NCBI GenBank assembly: GCA_027010665.1
Contig: JALVBM010000198.1
Coordinates: 1-34,728, forward strand
Direction: 5' to 3'
DNA: 34,728 bases
Source of the DNA: Chromatiales bacterium
Lineage (GTDB): Bacteria > Pseudomonadota > Gammaproteobacteria > UBA6429 > Thiohalophilaceae
A model generated the notes under the pieces. That model made no database searches. It was not told where the DNA came from and saw only the letters and a program-made list of their open reading frames with translations. Every line of letters begins with the position of its first letter. The stretch's first letter is position 1. This document shows positions 8,335 to 16,498 of this stretch, one piece after another. A program made the translations under genes and the position numbers.

Positions 8335-9609
8335 TCAAGCGTACCAGAGCAGGGGCAGATAGGTGATCAGCAGAACCGCCACCAGCAGCACCAGCAGGAA
8401 GGGCAGGGTGGCCCGGTACACCTCTTCCACCGGACGCTGGAAGCGGTAGCTGGCGATGAACAGGTTCAGACCCACCGGCGGGGTGAGGTAGCCGAGCTGC
8501 ATGTTGGCGAGGAAGATGATGCCCAGGTGAATGGGGCTGATGCCGTAGCCCAGCGCTACCGGCAACAGCAGGGGCACCATGATCACCAGCGCCGAGAAGA
8601 TGTCGAGGAAGGCGCCGAGGATCAGCAGCACGACGTTGAGCAGGGCCAGGAAGGTGATCCGGTCGTCGATGTGGGCGCGGGTCCACTCGAACAGCTTCAC
8701 CGGCACTTCGGCATCCACCAGGTAGTTGGTGAAGGCCAGCGATACGCCCAGAATCAGCAGGATCCCGCCGACCACGATCATCGACTCGCGCATGATCCGC
8801 GGCAGGGCGCGCAGGGTGATTTCCCGGTACAGGAATACTTCCACCAGCAGCACGTAGAGGGCGGTCATGGCCGCCGCCTCGGAGACGGCGAACCAGCCGC
8901 CGTAGATCCCGCCCAGCACCACCACCGGCAGCGGCAGCTCCCAGCGGGCGGCCTTGAGCGCCGCCCAGGCTTCGCGGCGATCGAAGGGCTGCAGGGGGAT
9001 CACGTCATGGCGGGTGGACCACAGGCTCCAGATGCCGAGCAGGAACAGCATCAGCAGGGTGGGCAGGATGCCGGCGATGAACAACTGGCCGAGGGAGAAG
9101 GGCGCGCCGATGTCGAGCTGTTGCACCACCACCGCGTAGAGGATCAGCGGCAGCGAGGGCGGCAGCAGCAGGCCGAGGCTGCCGGCGGAGGTGACCAGGC
9201 CGAGGCTGAAGCGATCGCCGTAGCCCACCTCGCGCAGGGCCGGATACAGCAGGGCGCCGAGGGCGACGATGGTCACGCCGGTGGCGCCGGTGAAGGCGGT
9301 GAACAGGGCGCAGGCGATCAGGGTCACGGTCACCAGCTCGGCCGGCATCCAGCCCAGCAGGCTGCGCGACAGGCGCACCAGCCGGTGGGAGGTATCGCTC
9401 TCGGCCAGCAGATAGCCGGCGAAGGTGAACAGGGGCAGGGCCACCAGCAGCGGCGTGTCGGTGAGGCGGTAGATCTCGATGGCGATCACCGACAGATCCA
9501 CGTCGGCGTAATGGAAGCCGAGCAGGGCGGCGGCGGCGATCACGGCGAACAGCGGCGCGCCGGACAGCGCCAGCAGCACCAGGCCCAGGATGATTAGCCA
9601 GAGTGTCAT
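8335..9609 (-). CDS. dctM: TRAP transporter large permease (DctM-like)
   Basis: The large membrane subunit of a TRAP transporter, which performs sodium-coupled uptake together with DctQ and DctP. The product has 424 residues from the ATG at 9609 and about 12 hydrophobic segments. Family landmarks are PLLVALPLFTFAGYLLAES near residues 52-70, FTGATGVTIVALGALLYPAL near 106-125, GSLGLLLPPSLPLI near 142-155, and the C-terminal LTPPVGLNLF. The start codon overlaps the dctQ stop as ATGA, so translation is coupled. An upstream open stretch in the same frame is the shadow of dctQ. The substrate cannot be read from this subunit. Confidence 0.93.
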   Translation of the reverse strand: MTLWLIILGLVLLALSGAPLFAVIAAAALLGFHYADVDLSVIAIEIYRLTDTPLLVALPLFTFAGYLLAESDTSHRLVRLSRSLLGWMPAELVTVTLIACALFTAFTGATGVTIVALGALLYPALREVGYGDRFSLGLVTSAGSLGLLLPPSLPLILYAVVVQQLDIGAPFSLGQLFIAGILPTLLMLFLLGIWSLWSTRHDVIPLQPFDRREAWAALKAARWELPLPVVVLGGIYGGWFAVSEAAAMTALYVLLVEVFLYREITLRALPRIMRESMIVVGGILLILGVSLAFTNYLVDAEVPVKLFEWTRAHIDDRITFLALLNVVLLILGAFLDIFSALVIMVPLLLPVALGYGISPIHLGIIFLANMQLGYLTPPVGLNLFIASYRFQRPVEEVYRATLPFLLVLLVAVLLITYLPLLWYA

Positions 9610-10097
9610 TCCGTCTCCGCCGGCAGTCGGCCGCGCAGGGCCGAGAGCAGATAGCGCAGCCCCATCACCGCGAAGCCGAAGGGAATGACGGCCTCGGCGA
9701 GCCAGGCCGGCACGCTGGCAAAGGCGGGATAGCCGTCGGCGAATTCGATCCGGATCAGCATCAGCGCGTGCCAGGCCACGATCAGGCAGACGGCCGCGGT
9801 GAACAGATCGGTCAGCCGGTGCACGCCGTTCTGCAGGCGTTCGGGCAAGCGGCGGGTGAAGACGTCGATATGGATGTGCTCGTGACGGCGGCTGGCGATC
9901 ATGGCCCCGACCATGCCCAGCCACAGCACCAGGATGCGCACCAGCGGATCGCCCCACGCCAGGCCCGAATGAAACAGGTTGCGCAGCAGTACCTGCGCCA
10001 CGGCGAAGCCGATGGTGGCGGTCAGGATCAGCACCAGCACCGCACCCTCCAGTCGCCAGAGGAAACGGTGCAGCCGTCGCAGGGCAAGGGCGACCAT
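9606..10097 (-). CDS. dctQ: TRAP transporter small permease (DctQ-like)
   Basis: The small four-helix membrane subunit of the TRAP transporter, 163 residues from the ATG at 10097. Hydrophobic segments lie near residues 19-39, 51-68, 93-113 and 129-150. The segment GMVGAMIASRRHEHIHIDVF around 63-82 is the typical loop of DctQ proteins. It begins 5 bp after the dctP stop and ends in a 4-bp overlap with dctM, the classic P-Q-M gene order. The frame is open for another 121 codons upstream, but those belong to the shadow of dctP. Confidence 0.92.
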   Translation of the reverse strand: MVALALRRLHRFLWRLEGAVLVLILTATIGFAVAQVLLRNLFHSGLAWGDPLVRILVLWLGMVGAMIASRRHEHIHIDVFTRRLPERLQNGVHRLTDLFTAAVCLIVAWHALMLIRIEFADGYPAFASVPAWLAEAVIPFGFAVMGLRYLLSALRGRLPAETE

Positions 10098-10102
10098 GGT
10101 TG

Positions 10103-11092
10103 TCAGTGCGTGCCGCGCATTTCGTCCAGGGTTTGCTGCAGGATGGCCATCAGTTGCGGATCGAAATGCTCGATCTTCCGCAGGTGCCGGCGGGCTTTCG
10201 CGGCCAGGCTTTCCCATTCCTCGCGCGCCGCGGGCGCAGGTTGCAGGAACTCGATGCCCTGCTGGCGCAGGGCCGTCATCGCCTGCTCGTTGTCCACCCG
10301 GTTCTGGCGGTCGATCTCGCGGAAGGTCCGGCCCATGACTTCGTGCACGATTTTCTGATCCGACGGCTTGAGGCGATCGAAGGCCCGCTTGTCGATGATC
10401 ATCAGCGCATAGCTGTACAGCAGCGGCAGATCCAGCAGGTACTTCACCTGCGTGTGCCACTGCAGGGCCAGGGTAACGATGGGCGGGGCGGCCACGGTGT
10501 CCACCAGGCCGGTCTGCAGGGCGGTGAGCACGTCACCCATGGGCAGGGGAATGGGCTGGATGTCGAAGGCCTCGATGGCCTCGCGGGACATGCGATCGAT
10601 GTCCGGCACCCAGGCCTTGTGCCGACGCAACTCGGCGACGGTGGTGATGGGATATTGCGAGAGCAGGTAGGCAAAGCCGCCCTCGGCGATACCGAAGCTG
10701 ACGAAGCCCTTCTGCTTCAGGCCGTCGAGAAGCCGCTGGTCGAGCCGGGCGCGCACGGCATCCACTTCCGCAAGATTGCGGAACTGCATGGGCAGGTTGT
10801 AGATCTGGCTGTCGGGATAGATGGCGCTGAGGGCACCGGAGGCGATGGCACCACCCTGCAGTTGCCGAATGCGGATCTTGCGCAACACGGCCTTGTCGTC
10901 ACCCATCACGCCGCCCGGATAGAACTTGAACTTCACCCGCCCGTCGGTGCGTTCCCGGATGGTCTTGGCCGCAGCCCGGAACTTCTGCATCCAGGAGGAG
11001 CCGTCAGGGGACAGGGTGGCGATCTTGAAGGTGGTGGCGGCGCCGGTCAGGGGCAGCAGCATGAGCAGGGCGAGCAGGATACGTTTGGGCAT
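10103..11092 (-). CDS. TRAP transporter binding protein (DctP-like, TatT-associated type)
   Basis: The periplasmic ligand-binding subunit of the TRAP system, 329 residues with a Sec signal peptide (residues 1 to about 19). The DctP fold is recognisable from FKIATLSPDGSSWMQKF, GGVMGDDKAVLRKIR and PLPMGDVLTALQTGLVD. Hand alignment with sialic-acid-binding SiaP places the SiaP segment KLRVP against KAWVP here. The nearly universal carboxylate-binding arginine is therefore replaced by Trp161, and the family's DGQENP segment reads DTVAAPP. The neighbouring TatT gene fits this divergence: TatT-linked binding proteins are a separate class, known from Treponema pallidum Tp0956/Tp0957, thought to bind non-standard, possibly hydrophobic ligands. 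The real substrate is unknown. Confidence 0.9.
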   Translation of the reverse strand: MPKRILLALLMLLPLTGAATTFKIATLSPDGSSWMQKFRAAAKTIRERTDGRVKFKFYPGGVMGDDKAVLRKIRIRQLQGGAIASGALSAIYPDSQIYNLPMQFRNLAEVDAVRARLDQRLLDGLKQKGFVSFGIAEGGFAYLLSQYPITTVAELRRHKAWVPDIDRMSREAIEAFDIQPIPLPMGDVLTALQTGLVDTVAAPPIVTLALQWHTQVKYLLDLPLLYSYALMIIDKRAFDRLKPSDQKIVHEVMGRTFREIDRQNRVDNEQAMTALRQQGIEFLQPAPAAREEWESLAAKARRHLRKIEHFDPQLMAILQQTLDEMRGTH

Positions 11093-11129
11093 GCGGTTCT
11101 CCGGAAGGCGGTCGATGGGGATCGCGGTT

Positions 11130-11990
11130 TCAGAAATACTCGTCGGCCTCGGCCAGCAGTTCGGCGGCCTGCTGCCGGGCCAGCATGTTGAGCAGGGTCA
11201 GACCCGGGGCATGGGGATCGGCCGCGAGCACGGCCTTGAGCTCGCGCTCGTACAGTTCGCGGTCGAACACCAGGCGCGCATAGTAGCGTGCATACATCAC
11301 CCGTGCGGTAAGGTTGCGCCCGCCGGAGAGGGCGATGGCCTTCTCGAAGTGGGCGCGGGCCCGGTCCGGCTTGCCACCCATGGCCGGCGGCACCAGGGAT
11401 TCCATCACCCCGAGATACAGATGGGCGTTGCCGTGCGCCCAGGTCTCGTTCAGCGCCACGACTCGCTGCATGATGGCTTTCACCCGCGGCAGCTCGGCGA
11501 TCACCGTCCAGTCGCCGGCGTTGTTCTCGATCCAGCCGGCCCAGGTACTGCCCAGCGTGTACAGGAACGGCACGTCGTCCGGCCCGAGTTCGGCGAGGCG
11601 TGGCGCCAGCTCGGCGAAGGGAATCGTCTGCAGATCGCAGAGGCTGGCCCGCCACCGGCAGGCCGCCCGCCGGGCATAGTCGAGGGCCCGGGCCGAAAGG
11701 CGCTTGCGTCGCGGCGGTTCGCTCACGAACACCCCGGCATAGGCGCCGTAGAGACTGGCGGCGCCGCGCAGCAGTTCGGGATCGTCCGGCGCATCCATCA
11801 CCAGGCTGTCCATCAGGATCAGATAGGCCGGAGTGGCGCTTTTCACCGTGGCCGGATCGTCGCTGTCCAGCATGGCCTGGCCCAGACGTTCGGCCATGCC
11901 GCCGGTGGCCGAGGTAATCATTGCACTGCAACCATTCAGCAACAGGACGGCCACGGCGCAACAGGTCACAAGGCGCCAGAAGGTGGTCAT
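11130..11990 (-). CDS. TRAP-associated TPR lipoprotein TatT
   Basis: A 286-residue protein starting at MTTFWRLVTCC, with a lipobox LLNGC that puts the lipidated cysteine at residue 21. The body is helical and TPR-like. Segments such as LLRGAASLYGAYAGVF, VPFLYTLGSTWAGWIE and HLYLGVMESL match the TatT component described beside TRAP transporters. In Treponema pallidum the TatT homologue forms a trimer that docks the TRAP binding protein. Here it is the first gene of the minus-strand operon, 37 bp upstream of the binding-protein gene. The ATG at 11990 was chosen because it directly precedes the signal peptide; the upstream open frame has no such character. Confidence 0.85.
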   Translation of the reverse strand: MTTFWRLVTCCAVAVLLLNGCSAMITSATGGMAERLGQAMLDSDDPATVKSATPAYLILMDSLVMDAPDDPELLRGAASLYGAYAGVFVSEPPRRKRLSARALDYARRAACRWRASLCDLQTIPFAELAPRLAELGPDDVPFLYTLGSTWAGWIENNAGDWTVIAELPRVKAIMQRVVALNETWAHGNAHLYLGVMESLVPPAMGGKPDRARAHFEKAIALSGGRNLTARVMYARYYARLVFDRELYERELKAVLAADPHAPGLTLLNMLARQQAAELLAEADEYF

Positions 11991-12009
11991 GAGACGAACG
12001 ACGTATAGG

Positions 12010-12021
12010 CCGGCATGCCGG
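12010..12021. promoter_or_regulatory. 12-bp palindrome in the divergent tatT / response-regulator spacer
   Basis: A perfect palindrome, CCGGCATGCCGG, lies 20 bp upstream of the tatT start in the 119-bp spacer shared with the divergent OmpR-type regulator gene. It is a possible operator, but a 12-bp palindrome in GC-rich DNA can also arise by chance. No direct evidence links the neighbouring regulator to it. Confidence 0.3.
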
Positions 12022-12109
12022 TATTCTGCTATAAATTTCACTGGGACGACATCAGAAAAACAACCGAATCGGATTTGACCCCGGGGTTCAGGGGGGTTGG
12101 GATACCAGT

Positions 12110-12799
12110 GTGAACATAGCGGTCGTGGACGATGACAGGGATCTGGCCGCCCTGATGTGCCTGTGGCTCGAACAGGCAGGGCATGTCTGCCGGGCATTCT
12201 TCGACGCCGAGGCCTTCCGCCGGGCCCTGGAATCCGACGCGTTCGACATCGTCCTGCTCGACTGGGTGATGCCCGGCCTGGATGGCGAGCAGCTGCTGAA
12301 CTGGCTGCGGCGTCAACCGGTGGGCAATCTGGCCGTGATCTTCGTCACCGCGCGGGATGCCGAGGACGACATGGTGCGCATCCTCAACGAGGGCGCCGAC
12401 GACTATCTCGTCAAGCCGATCAGCCAGCGGGCCCTGCTGGCCCGGGTCAATGCGGTGGCGCGCCGCCTGCCCGGGCGGGTGGACGAGGGCCGTCTGCACA
12501 TCGGGCCCTACGACATCGATCGCCGGGCGCGCACCATCCGCTATCACGACGAGCCGGTGCGCCTGACCGACAAGGAATTCGAACTGGCCCACTTCCTGTT
12601 CAGCAACCTGGGGCGGCTGCTCACCCGCGAGCAGATCCTCGCCTCGGTCTGGGGCTACGAGGCCGACGTCAACACCCGCACCGTGGACACCCACATCAGC
12701 CGCATTCGCAAGAAACTGCACCTGGTGCCGGAAAACGGCTGGCGCCTGGGGTCCATCTACCATCAGGGCTACCGTCTGGAACAGCTGGCCGAGGGCTGA
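12110..12799 (+). CDS. OmpR/PhoB-family response regulator
   Basis: A 229-residue two-component regulator. The receiver domain covers residues 1-115, with acidic residues Asp7-Asp9, the phospho-acceptor Asp51 (IVLLDWVMPG), Thr79 and Lys101 (DDYLVKPI). A winged-helix DNA-binding domain of the OmpR type follows at about 128-227, with the recognition-region signature NTRTVDTHISRIRKKL. The start is a GTG at 12110 with only a weak purine-rich site before it. No histidine kinase gene is adjacent, so it is an orphan at this locus. It is divergent from the TatT-TRAP operon, which makes that operon a natural candidate target; that is inference from position only. Confidence 0.92.
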   Translation: MNIAVVDDDRDLAALMCLWLEQAGHVCRAFFDAEAFRRALESDAFDIVLLDWVMPGLDGEQLLNWLRRQPVGNLAVIFVTARDAEDDMVRILNEGADDYLVKPISQRALLARVNAVARRLPGRVDEGRLHIGPYDIDRRARTIRYHDEPVRLTDKEFELAHFLFSNLGRLLTREQILASVWGYEADVNTRTVDTHISRIRKKLHLVPENGWRLGSIYHQGYRLEQLAEG

Positions 12800-12836
12800 G
12801 GCGGCGAATTTTTCACCAAAACCTGCCCCGGGCATG

Positions 12837-12842
12837 TATAAT
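12837..12842 (+). promoter_or_regulatory. Candidate -10 element upstream of typA
   Basis: A perfect TATAAT sits 47 bp before the typA GTG start, just after the response-regulator gene ends. No convincing -35 is seen; TTCACC at 12812-12817 would need a 19-bp spacer. The position suggests that typA has its own promoter. Confidence 0.45.
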
Positions 12843-12888
12843 CCCCGGCCTTTTTCCTTATATAGACTGCATCCAGGATCGTTTCCCC

Positions 12889-14709
12889 GTGACAGAAAAC
12901 CTGCGCAACATCGCCATCATCGCCCACGTCGATCATGGCAAGACCACCCTCGTCGACAAGCTCCTCACCCAGTCCGGCACCCTCCAGAGCCGCACCGATC
13001 TGGGCGAGCGGATCCTCGACTCCAACGATCTGGAGAAGGAGCGGGGCATCACCATCCTCTCCAAGAACACCGCCATCCGCTGGGGCGACTACCGCATCAA
13101 CGTGGTGGACACTCCCGGCCACGCCGACTTCGGCGGCGAGGTGGAGCGGGTGCTGTCCATGGTCGACTCGGTGCTGCTGCTGGTGGATGCGGTGGAAGGG
13201 CCCATGCCCCAGACCCGTTTCGTCACCCAGAAGGCCCTGGCCCGGGGCCTGCGGCCCATCGTGGTGATCAACAAGATCGACCGCCCCGGCGCCCGCCCCG
13301 ACTGGGTGCTGGACCAGACCTTCGATCTCTTCGACCGCCTCGGCGCGACCGACGAACAGCTCGACTTCCCCGTGATCTACGCCTCCGGCCTGGCCGGCTA
13401 CGCCGGCCTCGAGCCCGAGGTGCGCGAGGGCGACATGACTCCCCTGTTCGAGGCCATCGTCGAACACGTGCCGGCGCCGCAGGTGGACGTGGACGGCCCC
13501 TTCCAGCTACAGGTCAGCTCGCTGGACTACAACAGCTACGTGGGCGTGATCGGCATCGGCCGCATCACCCGCGGCCGGGTGACGCCCAACACCGCCGTGA
13601 CCCTGATCGATCGCCACGGCAACACCCGCAACGGCCGCATGCTGCAGATCCTCGGCTTCCTCGGGCTCGAACGGGTCGAGGTGGCCGAAGCCACGGCCGG
13701 CGACATCATCGCCTTCACCGGCATCGACGGGCTCAACATCTCCGACACCCTCTGCGACCCGGCCCACCCGGAAGCCCTGCCGCCGCTGTCGGTGGACGAG
13801 CCCACGGTGAGCATGACCTTCCAGGTCAACAACTCGCCCTTCGCCGGGCGCGAGGGCAAGTTCGTCACCTCGCGCCAGATCAAGGAACGGCTGGAACAGG
13901 AACTCATTCACAACGTGGCCCTGCGCGTGGAACAGCTCGACGATCCGGACAAGTTCCGCGTCTCCGGTCGCGGCGAGCTGCACCTGTCGGTACTGATCGA
14001 GACCATGCGCCGGGAAGGCTACGAGCTGGGCGTCTCCCGCCCGGAAGTGATCGTGCGCGAGATCGATGGCGTGCTGCAGGAACCCTACGAGCAGCTCACC
14101 GTGGACGTGGAGGAACAGCACCAGGGCGCGGTGATGGAAAAACTTGGCGAGCGCGGCGCGGAGCTGAAGGACATGGTGCCCGACGGCAAGGGCCGGGTGC
14201 GCCTGGACTTCATCATTCCCGCCCGCGGCCTGATCGGCTTTCGCACCGAGTTCCTCACCGCCACCCAGGGCTCGGGCCTGCTCTACAACGTGTTCGACCA
14301 CTACGGCCCGGTGAAGCCCGGTGACTACGGCCAGCGCAACAACGGCGTGCTCATCGCCAACGGCAACGGCAAGGCGCTGGCCTATGCCCTGTTCAACCTG
14401 CAGGAACGCGGCCGCCTGTTCATCGGCCACGGCGAGGAAGTCTACGAGGGCATGATCATCGGCATCCACTCCCGCGCCAACGATCTGGTGGTCAACCCCC
14501 TCAAGGCCAAGCAGCTCACCAACGTGCGCGCCGCCGGCTCCGACGAGAACCTGCTGCTCACCCCGCCCATCCGCATGAGCCTGGAACAGGCCCTGGAGTT
14601 CATCGACGACGACGAACTGGTGGAAGTCACGCCCGAGAACATCCGCATCCGCAAGAAGCTGCTCAAGGAGCACGAGCGCAAGCGGGCCGGCCGGGCCCTG
14701 GCGAGCTGA
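12889..14709 (+). CDS. typA: Ribosome-associated GTPase TypA/BipA
   Basis: BipA is a translational GTPase related to EF-G, involved in ribosome assembly and in stress and cold adaptation. The 606-residue product has the same length as the E. coli protein. The GTG start at 12889 opens the family N-terminus [20 protein letters not shown] (codon 1 is GTG). The G domain covers about 1-200: P-loop AHVDHGKTT, switch segment [21 protein letters not shown], and [10 protein letters not shown]. Domain II, the EF-G-like domains III and V, and the BipA-specific C-terminal domain follow, including the [12 protein letters not shown] segment. An open frame upstream in the response-regulator region is a shadow. 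I see nothing odd apart from the hairpin over the stop codon. Confidence 0.97.
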   Translation: MTENLRNIAIIAHVDHGKTTLVDKLLTQSGTLQSRTDLGERILDSNDLEKERGITILSKNTAIRWGDYRINVVDTPGHADFGGEVERVLSMVDSVLLLVDAVEGPMPQTRFVTQKALARGLRPIVVINKIDRPGARPDWVLDQTFDLFDRLGATDEQLDFPVIYASGLAGYAGLEPEVREGDMTPLFEAIVEHVPAPQVDVDGPFQLQVSSLDYNSYVGVIGIGRITRGRVTPNTAVTLIDRHGNTRNGRMLQILGFLGLERVEVAEATAGDIIAFTGIDGLNISDTLCDPAHPEALPPLSVDEPTVSMTFQVNNSPFAGREGKFVTSRQIKERLEQELIHNVALRVEQLDDPDKFRVSGRGELHLSVLIETMRREGYELGVSRPEVIVREIDGVLQEPYEQLTVDVEEQHQGAVMEKLGERGAELKDMVPDGKGRVRLDFIIPARGLIGFRTEFLTATQGSGLLYNVFDHYGPVKPGDYGQRNNGVLIANGNGKALAYALFNLQERGRLFIGHGEEVYEGMIIGIHSRANDLVVNPLKAKQLTNVRAAGSDENLLLTPPIRMSLEQALEFIDDDELVEVTPENIRIRKKLLKEHERKRAGRALAS

Positions 14710-14720
14710 CGCTCGCCAGG
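14697..14720 (+). terminator. Stem-loop enclosing the typA stop codon
   Basis: A 10-bp perfect stem (CCTGGCGAGC paired with GCTCGCCAGG) has a four-base loop TGAC that contains the typA TGA stop. No T-tract follows, so it is not a standard Rho-independent terminator. It may protect the mRNA 3' end or mark the edge of the adjacent repeat block. Confidence 0.4.
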
Positions 14721-14729
14721 GACGAGGGT

Positions 14730-14781
14730 CGACGACTGCAGGGATGCAGGAGGTAGAGCGAAGCAGGATGCCAGAGCCGAG
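14730..14781 (-). repeat. Dispersed 52-bp repeat, copy A
   Basis: This 52-bp stretch is the reverse complement of 26604-26655 with a single mismatch (A at 14773). It contains CGACGACTGCAGGGATGCAG and the segment AGGTAGAGCGAAGCAGGATG. The two copies are almost 12 kb apart, between unrelated genes, which marks them as members of a dispersed intergenic repeat family. The 284-bp spacer 14710-14993 holds this copy, the palindrome at 14832-14855 and a candidate promoter, with no gene that I can support. Confidence 0.85.
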
Positions 14782-14831
14782 TGGCGAGGGGGCGTGGCCG
14801 CGGGATGTGTCACTCTCCCTGTCGAAGGGTC

Positions 14832-14855
14832 CCCTCTCCCGCCGGCGGGAGAGGG
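14832..14855. repeat. 24-bp perfect palindrome, REP-like
   Basis: CCCTCTCCCGCC is followed immediately by its exact reverse complement, a 12-bp arm with no loop. The flanks TCCCTGT and ACAGGG extend the pairing imperfectly. Sequences of this CTCTCCC/GGGAGAG kind recur between genes in many gammaproteobacteria; that is from memory, not a search. It could serve as a bidirectional terminator or a REP-type element. Confidence 0.6.
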
Positions 14856-14934
14856 ACAGGGTGAGGGTGGACAACAATCCACTTTTTCTTTCCCGGTCAG
14901 TGTGAACCGGTTTCCCCGTTTCCGTGTCTGTGTT

Positions 14935-14940
14935 TATATT
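14935..14940 (+). promoter_or_regulatory. Candidate -10 for the 14994-17615 gene group
   Basis: TATATT matches the -10 consensus at five of six positions and lies 53 bp before the first ATG of the gene group. A weak TTTCCC at 14911-14916 could be its -35 with an 18-bp spacer. This is the only promoter-like sequence I see in the spacer. Confidence 0.3.
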
Positions 14941-14993
14941 CGGGTCGATGTCAGCCTGAAAATTCCCATAACGAGAACGTGGAGGAAACCGCC

Positions 14994-15545
14994 ATGATTG
15001 GAAAGAAGAACATTGTCTTCGGGTTTCTGTATCTGGTTGCGACCGCCTTTCTGGGCATCGTGATGGTGGACAGGTACGAAGACTTCGGCGCGGCCATGGT
15101 CGAGAAGCAGGCGGCCGTCGGGCGTCTGCAGCAGCTCAAGGAAAACGGCTTCGAGGAGGAGCTCGAACCCCTGTCGGCCGAGCAGATCGCCCGGGCCAAT
15201 ACCGACGGCATCCTGGCCCTGAACAAGGTGCGCAACGAGGAGATGGGCATCGACATGATCAAGGGCGGCCCCCATGCCCATGGCAACCTCGAGTCGCTGC
15301 TCAACATCGCCGCCGGCATCGCCCTGATGTTCATCGCCGTGGCGCCCTGGTTCAAGCAGCTCATCTCCTGGCTGTTCATCCTCGGCGCGGTGTTCCATTC
15401 CGGCATGCTCTACCTGAGCCGGGTGCTGGATCAGGCCTGGGCCGAGACCCTGCTCGTCGCCGGCCCGCCGCTGGTGCTGCTGGCCCTGCTCGCCATCGGC
15501 ATCGCCGCCCTGATCGGGTGGCGCGGGGAGATCGTGCGCGACTGA
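14994..15545 (+). CDS. Unknown four-helix membrane protein
   Basis: I do not recognise this 183-residue protein. It has one N-terminal membrane helix (about 8-26), then a hydrophilic charged stretch to about residue 95, then three closely spaced hydrophobic segments (about 100-120, 125-143 and 153-176). Histidines at GGPHAHGNLES and GAVFHSGML flank the membrane segments and could be metal or heme ligands, but no family signature supports this. A GGAGG Shine-Dalgarno eight bases upstream selects the ATG at 14994 over the in-frame GTG at 14979. Its stop overlaps the start of the prolyl iminopeptidase gene (TGATG), so it heads a tightly packed operon. Confidence 0.8.
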   Translation: MIGKKNIVFGFLYLVATAFLGIVMVDRYEDFGAAMVEKQAAVGRLQQLKENGFEEELEPLSAEQIARANTDGILALNKVRNEEMGIDMIKGGPHAHGNLESLLNIAAGIALMFIAVAPWFKQLISWLFILGAVFHSGMLYLSRVLDQAWAETLLVAGPPLVLLALLAIGIAALIGWRGEIVRD

Positions 15546-16498
15546 TGGAATCGCTGTACCCGCCCATCCAGCCCTACGTGACCCACAGCCTGGCGGTGGA
15601 ACCGCCCCACGTCCTGCACGTGGAGGAGTGCGGCAATCCGGACGGCCTGCCGGTGCTGTTCGTGCACGGCGGGCCGGGGGCGGGCTGCGAGCCCTGGCAC
15701 CGGCAGTTCTTCGACCCGGAAAAATACCGCATCATCCTGTTCGACCAGCGCGGCGCGGGACGCTCCACGCCCCATGCCGCGCTGGAGAACAACACCACCG
15801 ACGCGCTGGTGGCCGACATGGAGGCCATCCGCGAATACCTGGGCGTGGATCGCTGGCTGCTGTTCGGCGGCAGCTGGGGTTCGACCCTGTCGCTGGTCTA
15901 TGCCGAGACCCACCCCGACCGCGTTCTGGGCCTGGTGCTGCGGGGCATCTTTCTGTGCCGTCCGGAGGAGATCCGCTGGTTCTACCAGGATGGCGCGAGT
16001 CGTGTCTTTCCCGACTACTGGGAAGACTTCCTGCGCCCAATCCCCGAGGCGGAGCGGGACGATCTGGTGCACGCCTACCACCGCCGCCTCACCGGCGACG
16101 ACGAGGTGGCGCGCATGGCCGCGGCCAAGGCCTGGTCGCTGTGGGAGGGGCGCACGGCCACCCTGCATCAGCGTCGCTCCGTCGTGGAACACTTCAGTGA
16201 TCCCCACACCGCCCTGAGCCTGGCACGCATCGAGGCCCACTACTTCGTCAATGATGCCTTCCTCGCGCCGAACCAGATCCTGCGCGACGCAACGCGCATG
16301 GCCGACATCCCCGGCATCCTGGTGCAGGGCCGCTACGATCTCATCTGTCCCGTGCAGAGCGCCTGGGATCTGCACCGGGCCTGGCCGCAGGCGGAACTGC
16401 AGATCGTGCCCGATGCCGGGCACGCGGCCAGCGAACCCGGGATCGTCGATGCGCTGGTGAAGGCCACCCGGCGCATGCTGCGGGAGGTCGAGTCTTGA
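15545..16498 (+). CDS. pip: Prolyl iminopeptidase (alpha/beta hydrolase)
   Basis: This cytoplasmic peptidase releases N-terminal proline. The product has 317 residues, the usual family length. The oxyanion-hole motif HGGPGAG lies at 41-47, the FDQRGAGRS segment near 66-74, and the nucleophile motif GGSWGS with Ser110. The catalytic acid is probably in QGRYDLICP and the catalytic histidine in PDAGHAASEPG near the C-terminus. The ATG overlaps the stop of the upstream membrane-protein gene by one base, and its own stop overlaps the dtd TTG start. All four genes here are therefore translationally coupled, although their functions look unrelated. Confidence 0.94.
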   Translation: MESLYPPIQPYVTHSLAVEPPHVLHVEECGNPDGLPVLFVHGGPGAGCEPWHRQFFDPEKYRIILFDQRGAGRSTPHAALENNTTDALVADMEAIREYLGVDRWLLFGGSWGSTLSLVYAETHPDRVLGLVLRGIFLCRPEEIRWFYQDGASRVFPDYWEDFLRPIPEAERDDLVHAYHRRLTGDDEVARMAAAKAWSLWEGRTATLHQRRSVVEHFSDPHTALSLARIEAHYFVNDAFLAPNQILRDATRMADIPGILVQGRYDLICPVQSAWDLHRAWPQAELQIVPDAGHAASEPGIVDALVKATRRMLREVES

